Below are positions 17,942-27,268 of a DNA stretch of 64,000 nucleotides, piece by piece. The notes under the pieces were generated by a model. It made no database searches, was not told where the DNA came from, and saw only the letters and a program-made list of their open reading frames with translations. Each line of letters starts with the position of its first letter. Within the stretch, counting starts at the first letter, position 1. The DNA is from Candidatus Nitrospira neomarina. Lineage in GTDB: Bacteria; Nitrospirota; Nitrospiria; Nitrospirales; UBA8639. The DNA lies in contig NZ_CP116968.1 of assembly GCF_032051675.1 (NCBI RefSeq), positions 3,899,001-3,963,000 on the forward strand, read 5' to 3'. The position numbers and the translations under genes were made by a program.

Positions 17942-18382
17942 TTAGCCTGATCGCCTCCTTGACTGTTTCTTCTGGTTTTTTGTTTTGGGAAGGGTGGTTG
18001 AAGGGGAGGTCGAGGTGTTCTTCTCTCGAGTGCGTTTGAAAATGCCATAGGCAAAGGTCATCCAGAACACGCCGGAAAACAGGCCAAACAACACGGCGGT
18101 GAAAATCCGTTCCAATTCTTCTAGCGGAGGTTCTGGTCCCAGCTTTTGAAGATCGGCCATTTGCATGATGGGCCACGCCAAACTTTCCACTCCTAAGAGG
18201 AGTGTGGAAATCGCCCAGATAATTCCAATAGACGGACTTTTCCAGGCCAACAAGAGGGCCAATCCGATGGCTAGAGCCATCCCCATAGGTACCGATAAGG
18301 CCCCCACTAATAACCAGAGTCCCACCGTCACGGTGAGGCTACCCAACACAGCGTTCAGTTGATGCCACACATGATCATTCAT
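17942..18382 (-). CDS. hypothetical membrane protein (four predicted spans)
   Basis: 146 residues, about four hydrophobic segments in the first 115 residues (for example LTVTVGLWLLVGALSVPMG and IIWAISTLLLGVESLAWP). The loop QKLGPEPPLEELERIFT lies between spans, and a basic, Ser/Thr/Lys-rich cytoplasmic tail follows. No family recognised. It converges with priA, whose stop is 24 bases away. The divergent neighbour on its 5' side is more than 100 bases away, so it is probably transcribed alone. Confidence 0.7.
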   Translation of the reverse strand: MNDHVWHQLNAVLGSLTVTVGLWLLVGALSVPMGMALAIGLALLLAWKSPSIGIIWAISTLLLGVESLAWPIMQMADLQKLGPEPPLEELERIFTAVLFGLFSGVFWMTFAYGIFKRTREKNTSTSPSTTLPKTKNQKKQSRRRSG

Positions 18383-18491
18383 CTCGAATCGTCCTGGAAA
18401 GTCCTGTTAATGTTGCCCACCTTATCATAGACGCTCGTTCCCCAGCATCCTGTATGGTTTTGGTGACTGACCAACCGTGCCGGAATTCGAT

Positions 18492-19304
18492 CTAGCGACC
18501 AATATCAGCCAAAGGTTCGGTGGTGAGGGTATAGGCTCCGCGAGGGTTATGTGCCAAATGATTTGACTGAGGGAGGTCATCAGATTTTGGAGTGCTTTCA
18601 CAATCCGGAGTGAGCACGATTCCCCAATGCGCATTTTCTTCACAAGTATTCTCGAGAATAAGCGCCTTGGCGAGGTGAAAGAGCAGAATGCCGCTTAGCA
18701 TATTTTCCCGACAGATGTTTTTAATCATATCGGGTCGAGTGCCCTCGTCCCGTGCGGCCATTCCAAAATGATGATTTCCAAAACATGTATTTTCGCGGAG
18801 ATACGGTTGAGCTCCGGCAAACGAAAAAATACCGGACTCCCGATTATGAGTGATCTCGTTGTCGAGCAAGGTCGGGCGGCAATCCGGTCCATAAATAACG
18901 ACTCCGGATAAAAGCCCTTCTGTGGCCCTGCAGTGAGATATGGTGCATACCGAATCTAAAATATTCAGGGCGGAGTGTTGGTCGCTGCCCACATACCGAA
19001 ACGTGATGCCACTGATCTGTCCGCCGGAAACTCGTTGAAGATAGCAAGGACCGCTCCGCCGATTGAATATTGTGACCTGGTCCCGACCGGCGCCGACCAG
19101 ATGGATGGTTCGCTCAGTCATTACCAACCGATCTTCATAAACCCCCGGTCGAATAAATATTTGATCATCTTGTTGCGCGTGAGCGAGAGCTTCGCTGGGT
19201 AGGGTGAAGCAACCTGGGCGCTCCGCATCTACAATTAACGTTTTTCCCCCGAAAGGATTGGGTGGCGGTTCGTGAAGAGGTGATTGTTCAGTGGACAAGG
19301 CCAT
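18492..19304 (-). CDS. right-handed parallel beta-helix (NosD/pectate-lyase-like) protein
   Basis: 270 residues. Repeats of the parallel beta-helix type are visible from about residue 55 to 240: TIHLVGAG, GQISGITFRYVG, SALNILDSVCTISHCRA, PTLLDNEITHNRESGIF, PYLRENTCFGNHHFGMA, and ALILENTCEENAHWGI. The start resembles the typical opening LIVDAERPGCFTLPSEALAHAQQDDQI. No signal peptide is obvious, so a cytoplasmic or atypically exported protein is likely. This fold is shared by polysaccharide lyases and by accessory proteins; catalytic residues cannot be identified, so enzymatic function is uncertain. Confidence 0.75.
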   Translation of the reverse strand: MALSTEQSPLHEPPPNPFGGKTLIVDAERPGCFTLPSEALAHAQQDDQIFIRPGVYEDRLVMTERTIHLVGAGRDQVTIFNRRSGPCYLQRVSGGQISGITFRYVGSDQHSALNILDSVCTISHCRATEGLLSGVVIYGPDCRPTLLDNEITHNRESGIFSFAGAQPYLRENTCFGNHHFGMAARDEGTRPDMIKNICRENMLSGILLFHLAKALILENTCEENAHWGIVLTPDCESTPKSDDLPQSNHLAHNPRGAYTLTTEPLADIGR

Positions 19305-19718
19305 CTCCTATTTCAAAATTGTTCCGTCAAACTGGGGCCATGAAATCTACGGTGAAAAGGTATTGAACGTCCTCAAGCAGACGAATACAAACCGAAGGGT
19401 GAACCATACAGAATATTCTTAGATTGGCATTTCATTATCTAAAATCCAAAGGAAAAAGTGCCTGTATTTTTGCCCTTCCCTCTTCTGGTATTGAAATTGC
19501 TCGGGTTTTCCACTTGTACAAAAAATAAATTCTAAAGTCTTTTTTGTCCAAAGTTATGTTTAATGATCGAAGAATTATTCTGCATGAGGAGTGAAGTTTG
19601 ATTCCCCCTCAGTAATTTCAACTGCTTTTGTCAGAAAAATCTGACTCCCCCTCAGTAATTTCAACTGTTTTCCCCCAGGAAAGCGAGATTTTTTATGCGA
19701 CGGTATGAGAGGAGTAGT
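19305..19718 (+). promoter_or_regulatory. control region of the di-haem oxidoreductase, with direct repeats
   Basis: About 410 bases, AT-rich, between divergent genes. It contains two 25-base direct repeats (listed separately) 33 bases before an early ATG. No RpoN-type promoter: TTGGCATTTCATTATCT near 19424 lacks the -12 GC. Confidence 0.45.
19600..19667 (+). repeat. pair of 25-base direct repeats before the di-haem gene
   Basis: Copies at 19600-19624 and 19643-19667 (period 43) share the core CCCCCTCAGTAATTTCAACT and differ at one base. They end 28-52 bases before the possible starts 19695/19719. A regulatory (operator) role or a short duplication are both possible. Confidence 0.7.
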
Positions 19719-21296
19719 ATGTCCACGTTCTTTTTGTGCCTAGTGCTGGCCACGATGTCGTTTATAACAGATTTACCTGGAGCCCAGGCACAGGAAACCG
19801 ATATCTTTCAACATCCTAATACTGAGCTGGCAGGGATTAAGAAATCTTTAGAGCAGCAAATTGGGGCCGGCCGGGGAAATATCAATACTCCCGATTTCTC
19901 GCTATACATCATTAACCGGGATCCGTTCCGCTCCATTCGTCGTGGTCGAAATCTCTTTCAACGAAAGTTCACCATATCTCAAGGGATGGGCCCACGCAAT
20001 GGTGACGGGTTTGGAGATATTAGCGCTGATAACTCGCTGGGTGCAGGTTTAGCCGATAGTTGTGCGGCCTGTCACGGACGTCCACGTAGCTCGGCGGGGT
20101 TTGGTGGAGACGTGTTTACCCGTCCGGATAGCCGGGATGCCCCGCATTTATCCGGGTTAGGGATTATCGAAATGCTTGCCGATGAAATTACCCAAGATCT
20201 TCGACAAACCAGAGATCAGGCCATTGCCAAAGCCAAGGGTGGACGAGTTTCGGTGGAGGTCTCATTGAAGAGTAAAGGTATTTCCTATGGAAAAATCCGA
20301 GTCAATCCTGACGGTTCGGTGGATCCATCACGATTAGAAGGCGTCGATGCGGATCTTCGGGTCCGGCCATTTTTTCATCACGGGGGCACGATTTCCATCA
20401 GAGAATTTGTGGTGGGGGCATTAAATGGGGAAATGGGTATGGAAGCTTTTGATCCTGATCTAGCAAAGGCTGCTGGCGGTGAGAAAGTGGTGACGCCATC
20501 GGGAATGGTGTTAAATGGAAAGACCGATACTATCGAAGCTCCTCCGGCTTCCAGTGAAAGTGATGATCCGGATCGAGATGGGGTCGCCAATGAAATTCCT
20601 GTAAGTGTGGTGGACCATCTTGAGTTTTATTTGTTGAATTATTTTAAACCCGCCATTGGGCGTGAGACGAGAGATAGTCAAAGAGGACAGAAACTTTTTC
20701 AAGACATTGAATGCACCCGTTGTCATATCCAAAATTTGGTCATTGAGAGAGATCGACGGGTGGCTGATGTGGAAACTTCGTATGACGAAAAGAAAGGGAT
20801 ATTTAATGACCTGTTTGCTGTGGCCACTCCTCTGTTCCAAGAAGTCCGCGGTTCAGGGGCGCCGTCGGTAAAAAAACCCAACGGGAAGCGGTTTGTCGTC
20901 AAGAATATGTATGCGGATTTCAAACGGCATGACTTGGGCTCAACCTATTGGGAACGCAATTTTGATGGTTCCTTGACCAAGGAATTTATGACCGAACCAC
21001 TCTGGGGAGTGGGTTCGACTGCTCCTTACGGGCATGACGGGCGGAGTATCGATCTATGGTCGGCAATAATGCGACATGGAGGAGAGGCGAAAAATTCCCG
21101 AAATCGCTTTGCAAGGTTATCAGAGGAGCAGCAAGGGCAAGTTATTGATTTTTTACAGACCTTGGTCTTGTTTCCGCCGGACGATACGGCTTCCAACTTG
21201 AATCCTGGAGATTCTCAGGCCCCGAATTTCCCCCAGTACGGCCATGGCAATATTAATTTGCCTGTATTATTTAATAATCCCAGAGATTTGGAATAA
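19719..21296 (+). CDS. di-haem oxidoreductase (DUF1111/DHOR family), periplasmic
   Basis: 525 residues from the preferred start; 19695 is an alternative eight codons earlier. The start at 19719 has the strong ribosome site AGAGGAG. A signal peptide (MSTFFLCLVLATMSFITDLPGAQAQ) directs it to the periplasm. Two c-type haem sites are visible: CAACH at about 114 and CTRCH at about 331. The family ending LWGVGSTAPYGHDGRSIDLW...IMRHGGEA is present. DHOR proteins resemble di-haem peroxidases, with electron-transfer or peroxidase roles; the substrate is unknown. It is transcribed alone, ending in a strong hairpin. Confidence 0.86.
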   Translation: MSTFFLCLVLATMSFITDLPGAQAQETDIFQHPNTELAGIKKSLEQQIGAGRGNINTPDFSLYIINRDPFRSIRRGRNLFQRKFTISQGMGPRNGDGFGDISADNSLGAGLADSCAACHGRPRSSAGFGGDVFTRPDSRDAPHLSGLGIIEMLADEITQDLRQTRDQAIAKAKGGRVSVEVSLKSKGISYGKIRVNPDGSVDPSRLEGVDADLRVRPFFHHGGTISIREFVVGALNGEMGMEAFDPDLAKAAGGEKVVTPSGMVLNGKTDTIEAPPASSESDDPDRDGVANEIPVSVVDHLEFYLLNYFKPAIGRETRDSQRGQKLFQDIECTRCHIQNLVIERDRRVADVETSYDEKKGIFNDLFAVATPLFQEVRGSGAPSVKKPNGKRFVVKNMYADFKRHDLGSTYWERNFDGSLTKEFMTEPLWGVGSTAPYGHDGRSIDLWSAIMRHGGEAKNSRNRFARLSEEQQGQVIDFLQTLVLFPPDDTASNLNPGDSQAPNFPQYGHGNINLPVLFNNPRDLE

Positions 21297-21638
21297 AGGG
21301 ACTTTTTGGGTCTCATCTGCTTCATGGAATCACGCCCATGAGCTCAGAGCTCACGGGCGTGAACCCTTTCTTGCGATGGGAGATGTTCCCCATTGCCTTT
21401 TTATAATTTTTGTGCGGTGAAACAAGCAGGAAAAACAAACTACAGGGTTTTCATATTCCTTGGTTCTCATTCCCCTTGCTTTTCGACTCAGCTCTGATTG
21501 TTAGGCCATCCAAAACAATGTTGAAAGTCTATTTTTGAGCCATATCGGCCTGCAGCAATCACGATCGGAATGAGAGTGGAAACTGGAGAAGATTATGCTT
21601 CCCGACAAGAATGTCCTGAGGTATAGCAGGTGAGCGAG
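21297..21638. other. gap with terminator hairpin, otherwise empty
   Basis: About 340 bases between convergent genes. Apart from the hairpin at 21330-21362, nothing coding or structured was recognised. Confidence 0.45.
21330..21362 (+). terminator. hairpin downstream of the di-haem gene
   Basis: Inverted repeat TCACGCCCATGAGCT / AGCTCACGGGCGTGA with a three-base loop, 34 bases after the stop. The 15-base stem is nearly perfect (one wobble or mismatch). The tail is not a pure T run (ACCCTTTCTT), so it may end transcription in either direction less tightly than a classic terminator. Confidence 0.65.
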
Positions 21639-22307
21639 TTAATTGTTCTCAAATGCTTGACGGGTTGCGAAGACCTCGCCTGGATGAATCAGAAGAAGGC
21701 AATCGCCATCAACCGGATCCTTGTGAAATAGCGCAAAGGTGAGGCAGAGCTGAGGGGTGGGTTCAGGAGGAAATTGTAACAAGATAGGAACATCCACCAG
21801 CGGAGTGGGCGTTTTTAAGATGGCCAACCTGAGACGGACAGCCACGAGGGTATCACGTAGACGGGTTTGAATAAGTTCTTCGTTATAATCCGGGGAAGGA
21901 GTGATGTATTGATCCCAGAGCGGGTTGGTCATGCCCACGCAGAAATCCAGCCCCACGCTTTGTGCGATTGGTGTGACATCTTTAAGTATTCCGGATTCAA
22001 TGGCTTCTTTTCGGGATCGGATCGGGAGTGATTCAAATTCAGCAGGAATATCCCCAGAACTAAGTGAAAGAGCCGATTGGGACGGTTCAGAGATATCGGA
22101 AGTCAAAAGATCCGATCTTTCCGGAGACTGGGTGTGTTCTTTTTCTAAAGGATTAAGATTGTTCAAAGGTGTCTTTCCTAATGCTTGGAGAAGACCTTCA
22201 TAGACAGCTTTGGCAGAATCCGTCCACGAATCATTCATCGGCAATCCCCGAAAGGCCGCCTCAGAAGCTTTTTTCTCATCGTGAGATAAAACACGTTGTG
22301 TTTTCAT
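21639..22307 (-). CDS. DUF6573-like hypothetical protein
   Basis: 222 residues from the preferred start MKTQRVLSHDEKKASE; the frame is open eight codons further to 22331. The C-terminal half resembles DUF6573: RSRKEAIESGILKDVTPIAQSVGL followed by NPLWDQYI and RLRDTLVAVRLRLAI, then LFHKDPVDGDCLLLIHPGEV. The middle is a low-complexity Ser/Glu linker. DUF6573 proteins are often found near phage or plasmid genes; no function is established, and nothing nearby points to one. Confidence 0.62.
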   Translation of the reverse strand: MKTQRVLSHDEKKASEAAFRGLPMNDSWTDSAKAVYEGLLQALGKTPLNNLNPLEKEHTQSPERSDLLTSDISEPSQSALSLSSGDIPAEFESLPIRSRKEAIESGILKDVTPIAQSVGLDFCVGMTNPLWDQYITPSPDYNEELIQTRLRDTLVAVRLRLAILKTPTPLVDVPILLQFPPEPTPQLCLTFALFHKDPVDGDCLLLIHPGEVFATRQAFENN

Positions 22308-22486
22308 ACTTCTAAGATAAGGCAAATCCACCGGAAGTCAAGACTCAAATTTTCTGTCCATCCAAAAAGCCGGGAAATGGAGAACAAAGGCAATAAAAAG
22401 CCGGTACATGAGAATTCGCGGACGGTCTCACCGCTCGGGTATTTACGGGTATCTGTGAGGTGGTAGATGTCCCAAATAGAGCACTT

Positions 22487-22858
22487 TTACCGGAATGTCG
22501 CTTCCAAATCACGATCTAAAGTCAGGACGATGATGCGTTCTTCTATCCGGGTATCGATATCCGTAAATAGGGCAGTTGTCTCCACACCGGTGATCTCCAG
22601 GATTTCACGGCACAGTTGCTCTCTTCCTTGTGAGATGAGATTTTGGCGCATTTGTTTGACCATTCCAATGCCTTCTTCACTCTTAGCCAGTTGGCGTTCG
22701 GCTGGCGTAAGAACGCCTTTGAGCCGAATGAGGATGGTGTCGCGTAGAATGCTGGCTCGAACATCGGTGGGTCCACGTCCCATGAATTCCTGTTCAAATT
22801 TAATGATGGCATTTCGGATCGCCGATTCCATTTCACCTCGTGTGAAGAGGGGTTTCAT
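22487..22858 (-). CDS. mpsC: MpsC/DUF2294 family protein
   Basis: 123 residues from the start MKPLFTRGEM, which has a GGAAAG ribosome site; the frame is open 12 codons further. The family block GRGPTDVRASILRDTILIRL, then LTPAERQLA, GIGMVKQMRQNL and ILEITGVE are typical of DUF2294. In Staphylococcus the mpsABC operon joins a NuoL-like protein (MpsA), a DUF2309 protein (MpsB, DabA) and MpsC in a bicarbonate/ion system. Here mpsC lies upstream of dabA but on the opposite strand, separated by about 480 bases. Its exact role in the transporter is not established. Confidence 0.78.
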   Translation of the reverse strand: MKPLFTRGEMESAIRNAIIKFEQEFMGRGPTDVRASILRDTILIRLKGVLTPAERQLAKSEEGIGMVKQMRQNLISQGREQLCREILEITGVETTALFTDIDTRIEERIIVLTLDRDLEATFR

Positions 22859-23340
22859 AGAGTAATGCTTTCCGGCAAGACGATTCTTGCCCATTCACTA
22901 TCGATCTATCACAATCCCGTAGGAAAGAATCTCAGGAACTTGAGGAGCAACCTATCCCCCTGATATAAGCGTATTGTTCATGTGAGGTCAAGAAGAGATT
23001 GGGCTTCTCCTCGAATGCCTGAGGAGGGGGTAAATGTGTTGGTTTTGACCTTGATCGTAGAACGGATTTGTCGGATCGCTTGCCTCATTCAGCGTGGGCT
23101 TGAGGTACGCGATAGAATAAGCCAACCGAGTGATCTCCTGAAGCTCAGAAGAGGAGACGCCCATCGGTTGGCTTTTTTATTGTAAATAGAATGAGTTGGG
23201 TGCATGGTCTTGTCAGGCTTTCCCCTCTGCCATTTCACCCTGATTCCCGGTATTTTAACCAGTTAAGAGCACAAAGGATTTCTTTTAACCTTATTTGACG
23301 CTATGAGATGTCCGTGCACTTAAATGGTGTAAAGGGGGCA
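22859..23340 (+). promoter_or_regulatory. long leader/control region between mpsC and dabA
   Basis: About 480 bases. Inverted sequences include AGGTCAA...TTGACCT (about 22983-23064) and the hairpin at 23119-23178. It must hold the divergent promoters; none matches RpoN consensus (the nearest, TTGGCTTTTTTATTGT, lacks the GC). The hairpin position suggests attenuation before dabA. See the paired element at 26662-26717. Confidence 0.4.
23119..23178 (+). terminator. terminator-like or attenuator hairpin before dabA
   Basis: AAGCCAACCGA pairs with TCGGTTGGCTT, followed by a T run (23173-23178). An inner TCTCCT...AGGAGA stem lies in the loop. It is 160 bases before the dabA start, so it would stop transcripts entering from upstream or act as an attenuator. 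The outer stem is nearly identical to the hairpin at 26662-26717. Confidence 0.68.
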
Positions 23341-26300
23341 ATGAACAGCCTTGACCAAGATCGTTCAACGGTGACGAATTGGAAATGGCTGCGAGAAATC
23401 GTTAATGAGGCGTGTCAGCCCATCGGGCCATATTGGCCGATGAAAACCTTTGCCTATTACAATCCCATTCGGGACCTCGAGCATCTACCATTTGCCCATG
23501 CGATTGAGGAAGCGAATCAGTTGCTGGGCGCCAAGGGATTTCTGCCTGTTGAAGAGTATCGCCAATTCTTTTATCAAGGTCGGATTACTCTGCCGGCGCT
23601 TGAACGGGCACTTCGGCGGGTAGGTCCCCCATTACCTTCACGGGATACCATTCGAGTTGGAGCACGCACCATACATGTCCACGATGTCTGGCGCATTCAT
23701 GCCGCATATGGGATTGAAATCTTACCTGCTGTGCTCATGACGTGGACCCTGGAATTAGAGGGTCTGACCACACGATTTCGATCCGATCTTCCGGAGGAGT
23801 CTCGTTCCTCCATTATTGACCGAACGATTCGGGAATGCGAGAAGTGCCGCCATGATCCGGAATCCGCCTATCTGCATAACCTCTGGAAAAGTTCGTTGGC
23901 GGCGTGCCAGTTATCTGACCCTGTGTCGGGTCTGTCTTCATTCCATGCACCTGATTCCAGCCGGAGCGCTAATGCATCAGAGCGTGAGACTGCACTCGTC
24001 CCGGTTGATGTACCTATAGACAAGACGCTGGGTGATTGGCTGGATCGTGAGACGGGTAGCGTGCTGGTTGAGACCATCAATACCCACATGATCAAATGGA
24101 TTGGGGCATTTGTCGACGAAGGTGTCGCGGGCTGGAGTATGCCTTCAAGAGACAAGGGGTTTTACGCTGCATGGAGAGAATTAGCCGAAGGGGATCTCTC
24201 AGGCAGATTCCTCGGTATTCCAGATCTTCAACAAAAATTCGATGAACTGTCCGAAGCACCGGAGGAAATGTTGTGCAAACATCTGGAAGATCTCAAAATT
24301 CCAAAGGAACGCTGGCAACGCTATCTCTCACGGCATCTGGCTCAATTGCCGGGTTGGGCAGGATTTATCCGATGGCGTAGTGATCATACCGGGTATCCTG
24401 CTCAACAACACTATCCCATTGATCCACTGCAATATCTGGCCGTCCGCCTTTTTTATGAATCTGGAATGGTAGAGGGACTTTGCCAACGGGAATGGGGCAT
24501 CATGGGGACATTACCCGCACTCCTCGCTTATTGGAACGAACACCGTGAGCGTGAACAGGCGTTGAACCTTCCTCCTTCTCATGACACCGACCCTAATAAT
24601 CATGCGGTGTGTCATCAAGCATGGCGACTTTTTCATGTGGCTCAGTTTTTGGAATTGACCCCAATGGAGGTCCATGACTTGTCGTACAGCGATATGTCAA
24701 CCTTACTGGAGTGGCTGGACCTCTTCCCCCAATCTGCACATGGACCGGTATGGCTTGAAGCCTATGAGGACGTCTACCGGGAGTATTTGCTGAGAAACAT
24801 CAGCGGACATCAAGGGAAAACACCCGTTAACCATGAGCGGCCGCGGGCACAAGGGATCTTTTGTATCGATGCTCGCTCGGAGTCGTTTCGGCGTCATCTT
24901 GAAGCTCAGGGGGCGTATGAAACATTTGGGTATGCGGGATTTTTTGGCGTGCCCATGAGTCATGTGGCATTTGATAGCCACGACCACTTGGCTTTGTGTC
25001 CGATTTTGTTGACACCAAATGCGGAAGTGACCGAAGTGCCTCGAGTCGGGCAGAATGATCGGGTGAAGGACTACCTCTCGGGAACGAGGTGGCATCAACT
25101 CAGTCATCATCTCTTCCATGATTTGAAACACAATCCATTTGCTTCTTTTATGTTGATTGATGTGCTAGGAATGTTTTTCAGCGTCGGATTGGTAGGAAAA
25201 ACGCTGTTTCGAACATCCTTCGATGCCGTCAAGCAGTGGTTGCAGCAGTGGTTGGGGGGCACCGTTGCCACGCACATTCCCCTTGAGCCTTCACGTGAAA
25301 ACGAGCAGGGACATCCACGGTCGGGAGCGCTGGCACTAGGTTTCACCCCATTGGAGCAAGCGGCCTTTGTGGAGGGGGGATTGCGAGTGATCGGGCTCAC
25401 GAAAAACTTTGGCCGGTTTGTGATGATCTGCGGTCATGGGAGCCTGTCCGAAAACAACCCTTATTATGCGGCGCTGGATTGTGGCGCATGTGGAGGCAGT
25501 CATGGTGACCCGAATGCCCGTGTTTTTGCAGCCATGGCCAATAATCCGGAGATCCGGAAAATTTTGAGCGATCATGGTCTGGTCATCCCAGAAGACACCT
25601 GGTTTCTCCCCGCCAAACACAACACGACCACAGATCGAGTGACGATGTATGACCTGGTCGATGTTCCTGCTACTCATGTAAAAGATTTAGCACTGTTGGT
25701 GAGGGACTTGGAGCAGGCTGGCACACACCAGGCATTGGAACGATGCCAGCGCATTCCAGGGGCTCCCACCGGGGTTTCTCCCAGTGACGCATTCAAGCAT
25801 GTCAGGCAGCGGAGCATGGATTGGGCTAATTCGCGTCCTGAATGGGGATTGTCAGGGAATGCCGCATTTTTGATTGGAAGGCGGGCACTTACCAAAGGTC
25901 TGGATTTGGACGGGAGAGTCTTTTTGCATTCTTACGACCCTGTCCCGGATCCGGATGGGAGTCTTCTTGAAAAAATCATGACCGCACCGCTCATCGTGGG
26001 CGAATTGATTAACTTAACATATTACTTTTCGTCGGTGGATCCTTGGGCCTACGGGGGTGGGAGCAAGGTCATTCACAATATGGTTGCCGGAGTCGGTGTG
26101 ATGCTAGGAAGTCAAAGTGACCTGCAAAAAGGTCTTCCTCTCCAATCGGTAAACGATGGGGAGCGGCACTATCATGAGCCCATGCGCTTATTGGCCATCA
26201 TTGAGGCGCCGCCGGATCGAATACGGTCTATCATTCAGAAGCACGCGGTGCTTCAGCATGTTTTCCATAACCAATGGATGCATGTCATCGCGTTTGATCC

Positions 26301-26367
26301 GGACTCCAACAGCTTTTCACGGTATCTCTCAGACTTAACCTGGGAACCGGTCCCGATGAACATATGA
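23341..26367 (+). CDS. dabA: DabA (DUF2309), zinc subunit of a DAB inorganic-carbon pump
   Basis: 1008 residues from the start MNSLDQD, chosen for its strong AAGGGGG ribosome site; the frame also opens at 23308. DabA is a cytoplasmic-face, carbonic-anhydrase-like protein that with a NuoL-like DabB membrane partner converts CO2 to bicarbonate using the ion gradient. Zinc ligands fit the family: C508 and D510 in FCIDARSE, H699 in CGHGS and C714 in DCGACGG. The beginning FAYYNPIRDLEHLPFAHAI and the ending IYHHQWMHVIAFDPD-like stretch are typical. It is longer than many family members. The NuoL-like subunit at 30675 and the Mrp proteins downstream are candidate partners. Confidence 0.92.
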   Translation: MNSLDQDRSTVTNWKWLREIVNEACQPIGPYWPMKTFAYYNPIRDLEHLPFAHAIEEANQLLGAKGFLPVEEYRQFFYQGRITLPALERALRRVGPPLPSRDTIRVGARTIHVHDVWRIHAAYGIEILPAVLMTWTLELEGLTTRFRSDLPEESRSSIIDRTIRECEKCRHDPESAYLHNLWKSSLAACQLSDPVSGLSSFHAPDSSRSANASERETALVPVDVPIDKTLGDWLDRETGSVLVETINTHMIKWIGAFVDEGVAGWSMPSRDKGFYAAWRELAEGDLSGRFLGIPDLQQKFDELSEAPEEMLCKHLEDLKIPKERWQRYLSRHLAQLPGWAGFIRWRSDHTGYPAQQHYPIDPLQYLAVRLFYESGMVEGLCQREWGIMGTLPALLAYWNEHREREQALNLPPSHDTDPNNHAVCHQAWRLFHVAQFLELTPMEVHDLSYSDMSTLLEWLDLFPQSAHGPVWLEAYEDVYREYLLRNISGHQGKTPVNHERPRAQGIFCIDARSESFRRHLEAQGAYETFGYAGFFGVPMSHVAFDSHDHLALCPILLTPNAEVTEVPRVGQNDRVKDYLSGTRWHQLSHHLFHDLKHNPFASFMLIDVLGMFFSVGLVGKTLFRTSFDAVKQWLQQWLGGTVATHIPLEPSRENEQGHPRSGALALGFTPLEQAAFVEGGLRVIGLTKNFGRFVMICGHGSLSENNPYYAALDCGACGGSHGDPNARVFAAMANNPEIRKILSDHGLVIPEDTWFLPAKHNTTTDRVTMYDLVDVPATHVKDLALLVRDLEQAGTHQALERCQRIPGAPTGVSPSDAFKHVRQRSMDWANSRPEWGLSGNAAFLIGRRALTKGLDLDGRVFLHSYDPVPDPDGSLLEKIMTAPLIVGELINLTYYFSSVDPWAYGGGSKVIHNMVAGVGVMLGSQSDLQKGLPLQSVNDGERHYHEPMRLLAIIEAPPDRIRSIIQKHAVLQHVFHNQWMHVIAFDPDSNSFSRYLSDLTWEPVPMNI

Positions 26368-26776
26368 TTTCACGAGAAGAATGAACGACTTTTTGACGTC
26401 TGCGGGGCTTTGAATTCCTGATCGAATCTCCTATCATCTCCAACGTGGGATGAGTATTCCTTTTGATTCGAAGTTGTGGATGGAAGAGGGTGCCTGGTAT
26501 AAGGTCGGAGGCTTGCAGATTGTTCAAAAGGATGAAGCCCCTTTTTTTATTTGGCGCAGGCTGAGTCGGGAGGGTGGGAGCATCCGGTTTGCCGAAATAT
26601 CATTCATCATGGCAGTAGGGTTTCCGGCATTTGGTTATTTCCAATTGGCTGGAGACAGTACAAGCCAACCAGGTTTTTTGAACACCTCATTCGAAAAACA
26701 TTTGGTTGGCTTTTTTTATACTTTATCGGGTTCGTTAATTCGAGCCGTTCAGGTTTTGATCCGAAGATGATATAAG
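26368..26776 (+). ncRNA. structured leader between dabA and mrpE (two terminator-like hairpins)
   Basis: About 409 bases with no real gene. GGGGCTT (26404-26410) can pair with AAGCCCC (26535-26541), followed by a T7 run (26542-26548). The enclosed 124 bases contain inner pairing (TCGAATC with GATTCGA). A second hairpin with a T run is at 26662-26717. Two successive terminator-like structures before a multi-gene operon fit an attenuated or riboswitch-like leader; no known riboswitch class was recognised. Confidence 0.45.
26662..26717 (+). terminator. terminator-like hairpin before mrpE
   Basis: AAGCCAACCA pairs with TGGTTGGCTT (26703-26712), then T7. It ends about 60 bases before the mrpE start. 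The stem closely matches the hairpin at 23119-23178 although the loops differ, suggesting a related element used twice in the dabA/mrp region. Confidence 0.68.
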
Positions 26777-27268
26777 ATGAAATCTTCCTTCACCAAACAG
26801 TTTATCGCGAACACCTTGGCCTTATTTTGTGGCTGGCTTGTGTTATCAGGGAGGTACGATAATTTTCACCTCGTTCTCGGATTCACGGCCTCTTGTGGAG
26901 TCGCCTGGTTAAATACGGGGTTCCCTCATTCTCCCTTTCAGCAATTCCCATGGGGCCGGATGGTGCTGTACGGCCCGTGGCTTTTTTTACGGATTGTGGA
27001 GAGTAGTCTGCATTTGACGAAACTCATTCTCAATCCCTCGTTACCCATTAAGCCCAGACTAATCACCTATCGATCTCAATTAAAACATCCGGGCGCGATC
27101 GTTGTGCTTGGGAATTCTGTAACCCTCACGCCCGGGACCATTACCGTTGAAATTAACGACAATACTTTTCTCGTGCATGCCATAGATGAGGCAGCAGGGA
27201 AAGATCTTACCACCGGCCGGATGGAGCGCAGAATTGCCCGGGTCTTTCAGGAAGACACAAATTTGTGA
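26777..27268 (+). CDS. mrpE: Mrp Na+/H+ antiporter subunit E
   Basis: 163 residues of the MnhE/MrpE family: two or three N-terminal membrane helices, then a conserved soluble part with TYRSQLKHPGAIVVLGNSVTLTPGTITVEI, the family signature, and LVHAIDE. A weak purine-rich ribosome site precedes the start. It overlaps the next gene by four bases (ATGA). MrpE is one of seven hydrophobic subunits of the monovalent cation/proton antiporter in the plasma membrane. Confidence 0.9.
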   Translation: MKSSFTKQFIANTLALFCGWLVLSGRYDNFHLVLGFTASCGVAWLNTGFPHSPFQQFPWGRMVLYGPWLFLRIVESSLHLTKLILNPSLPIKPRLITYRSQLKHPGAIVVLGNSVTLTPGTITVEINDNTFLVHAIDEAAGKDLTTGRMERRIARVFQEDTNL

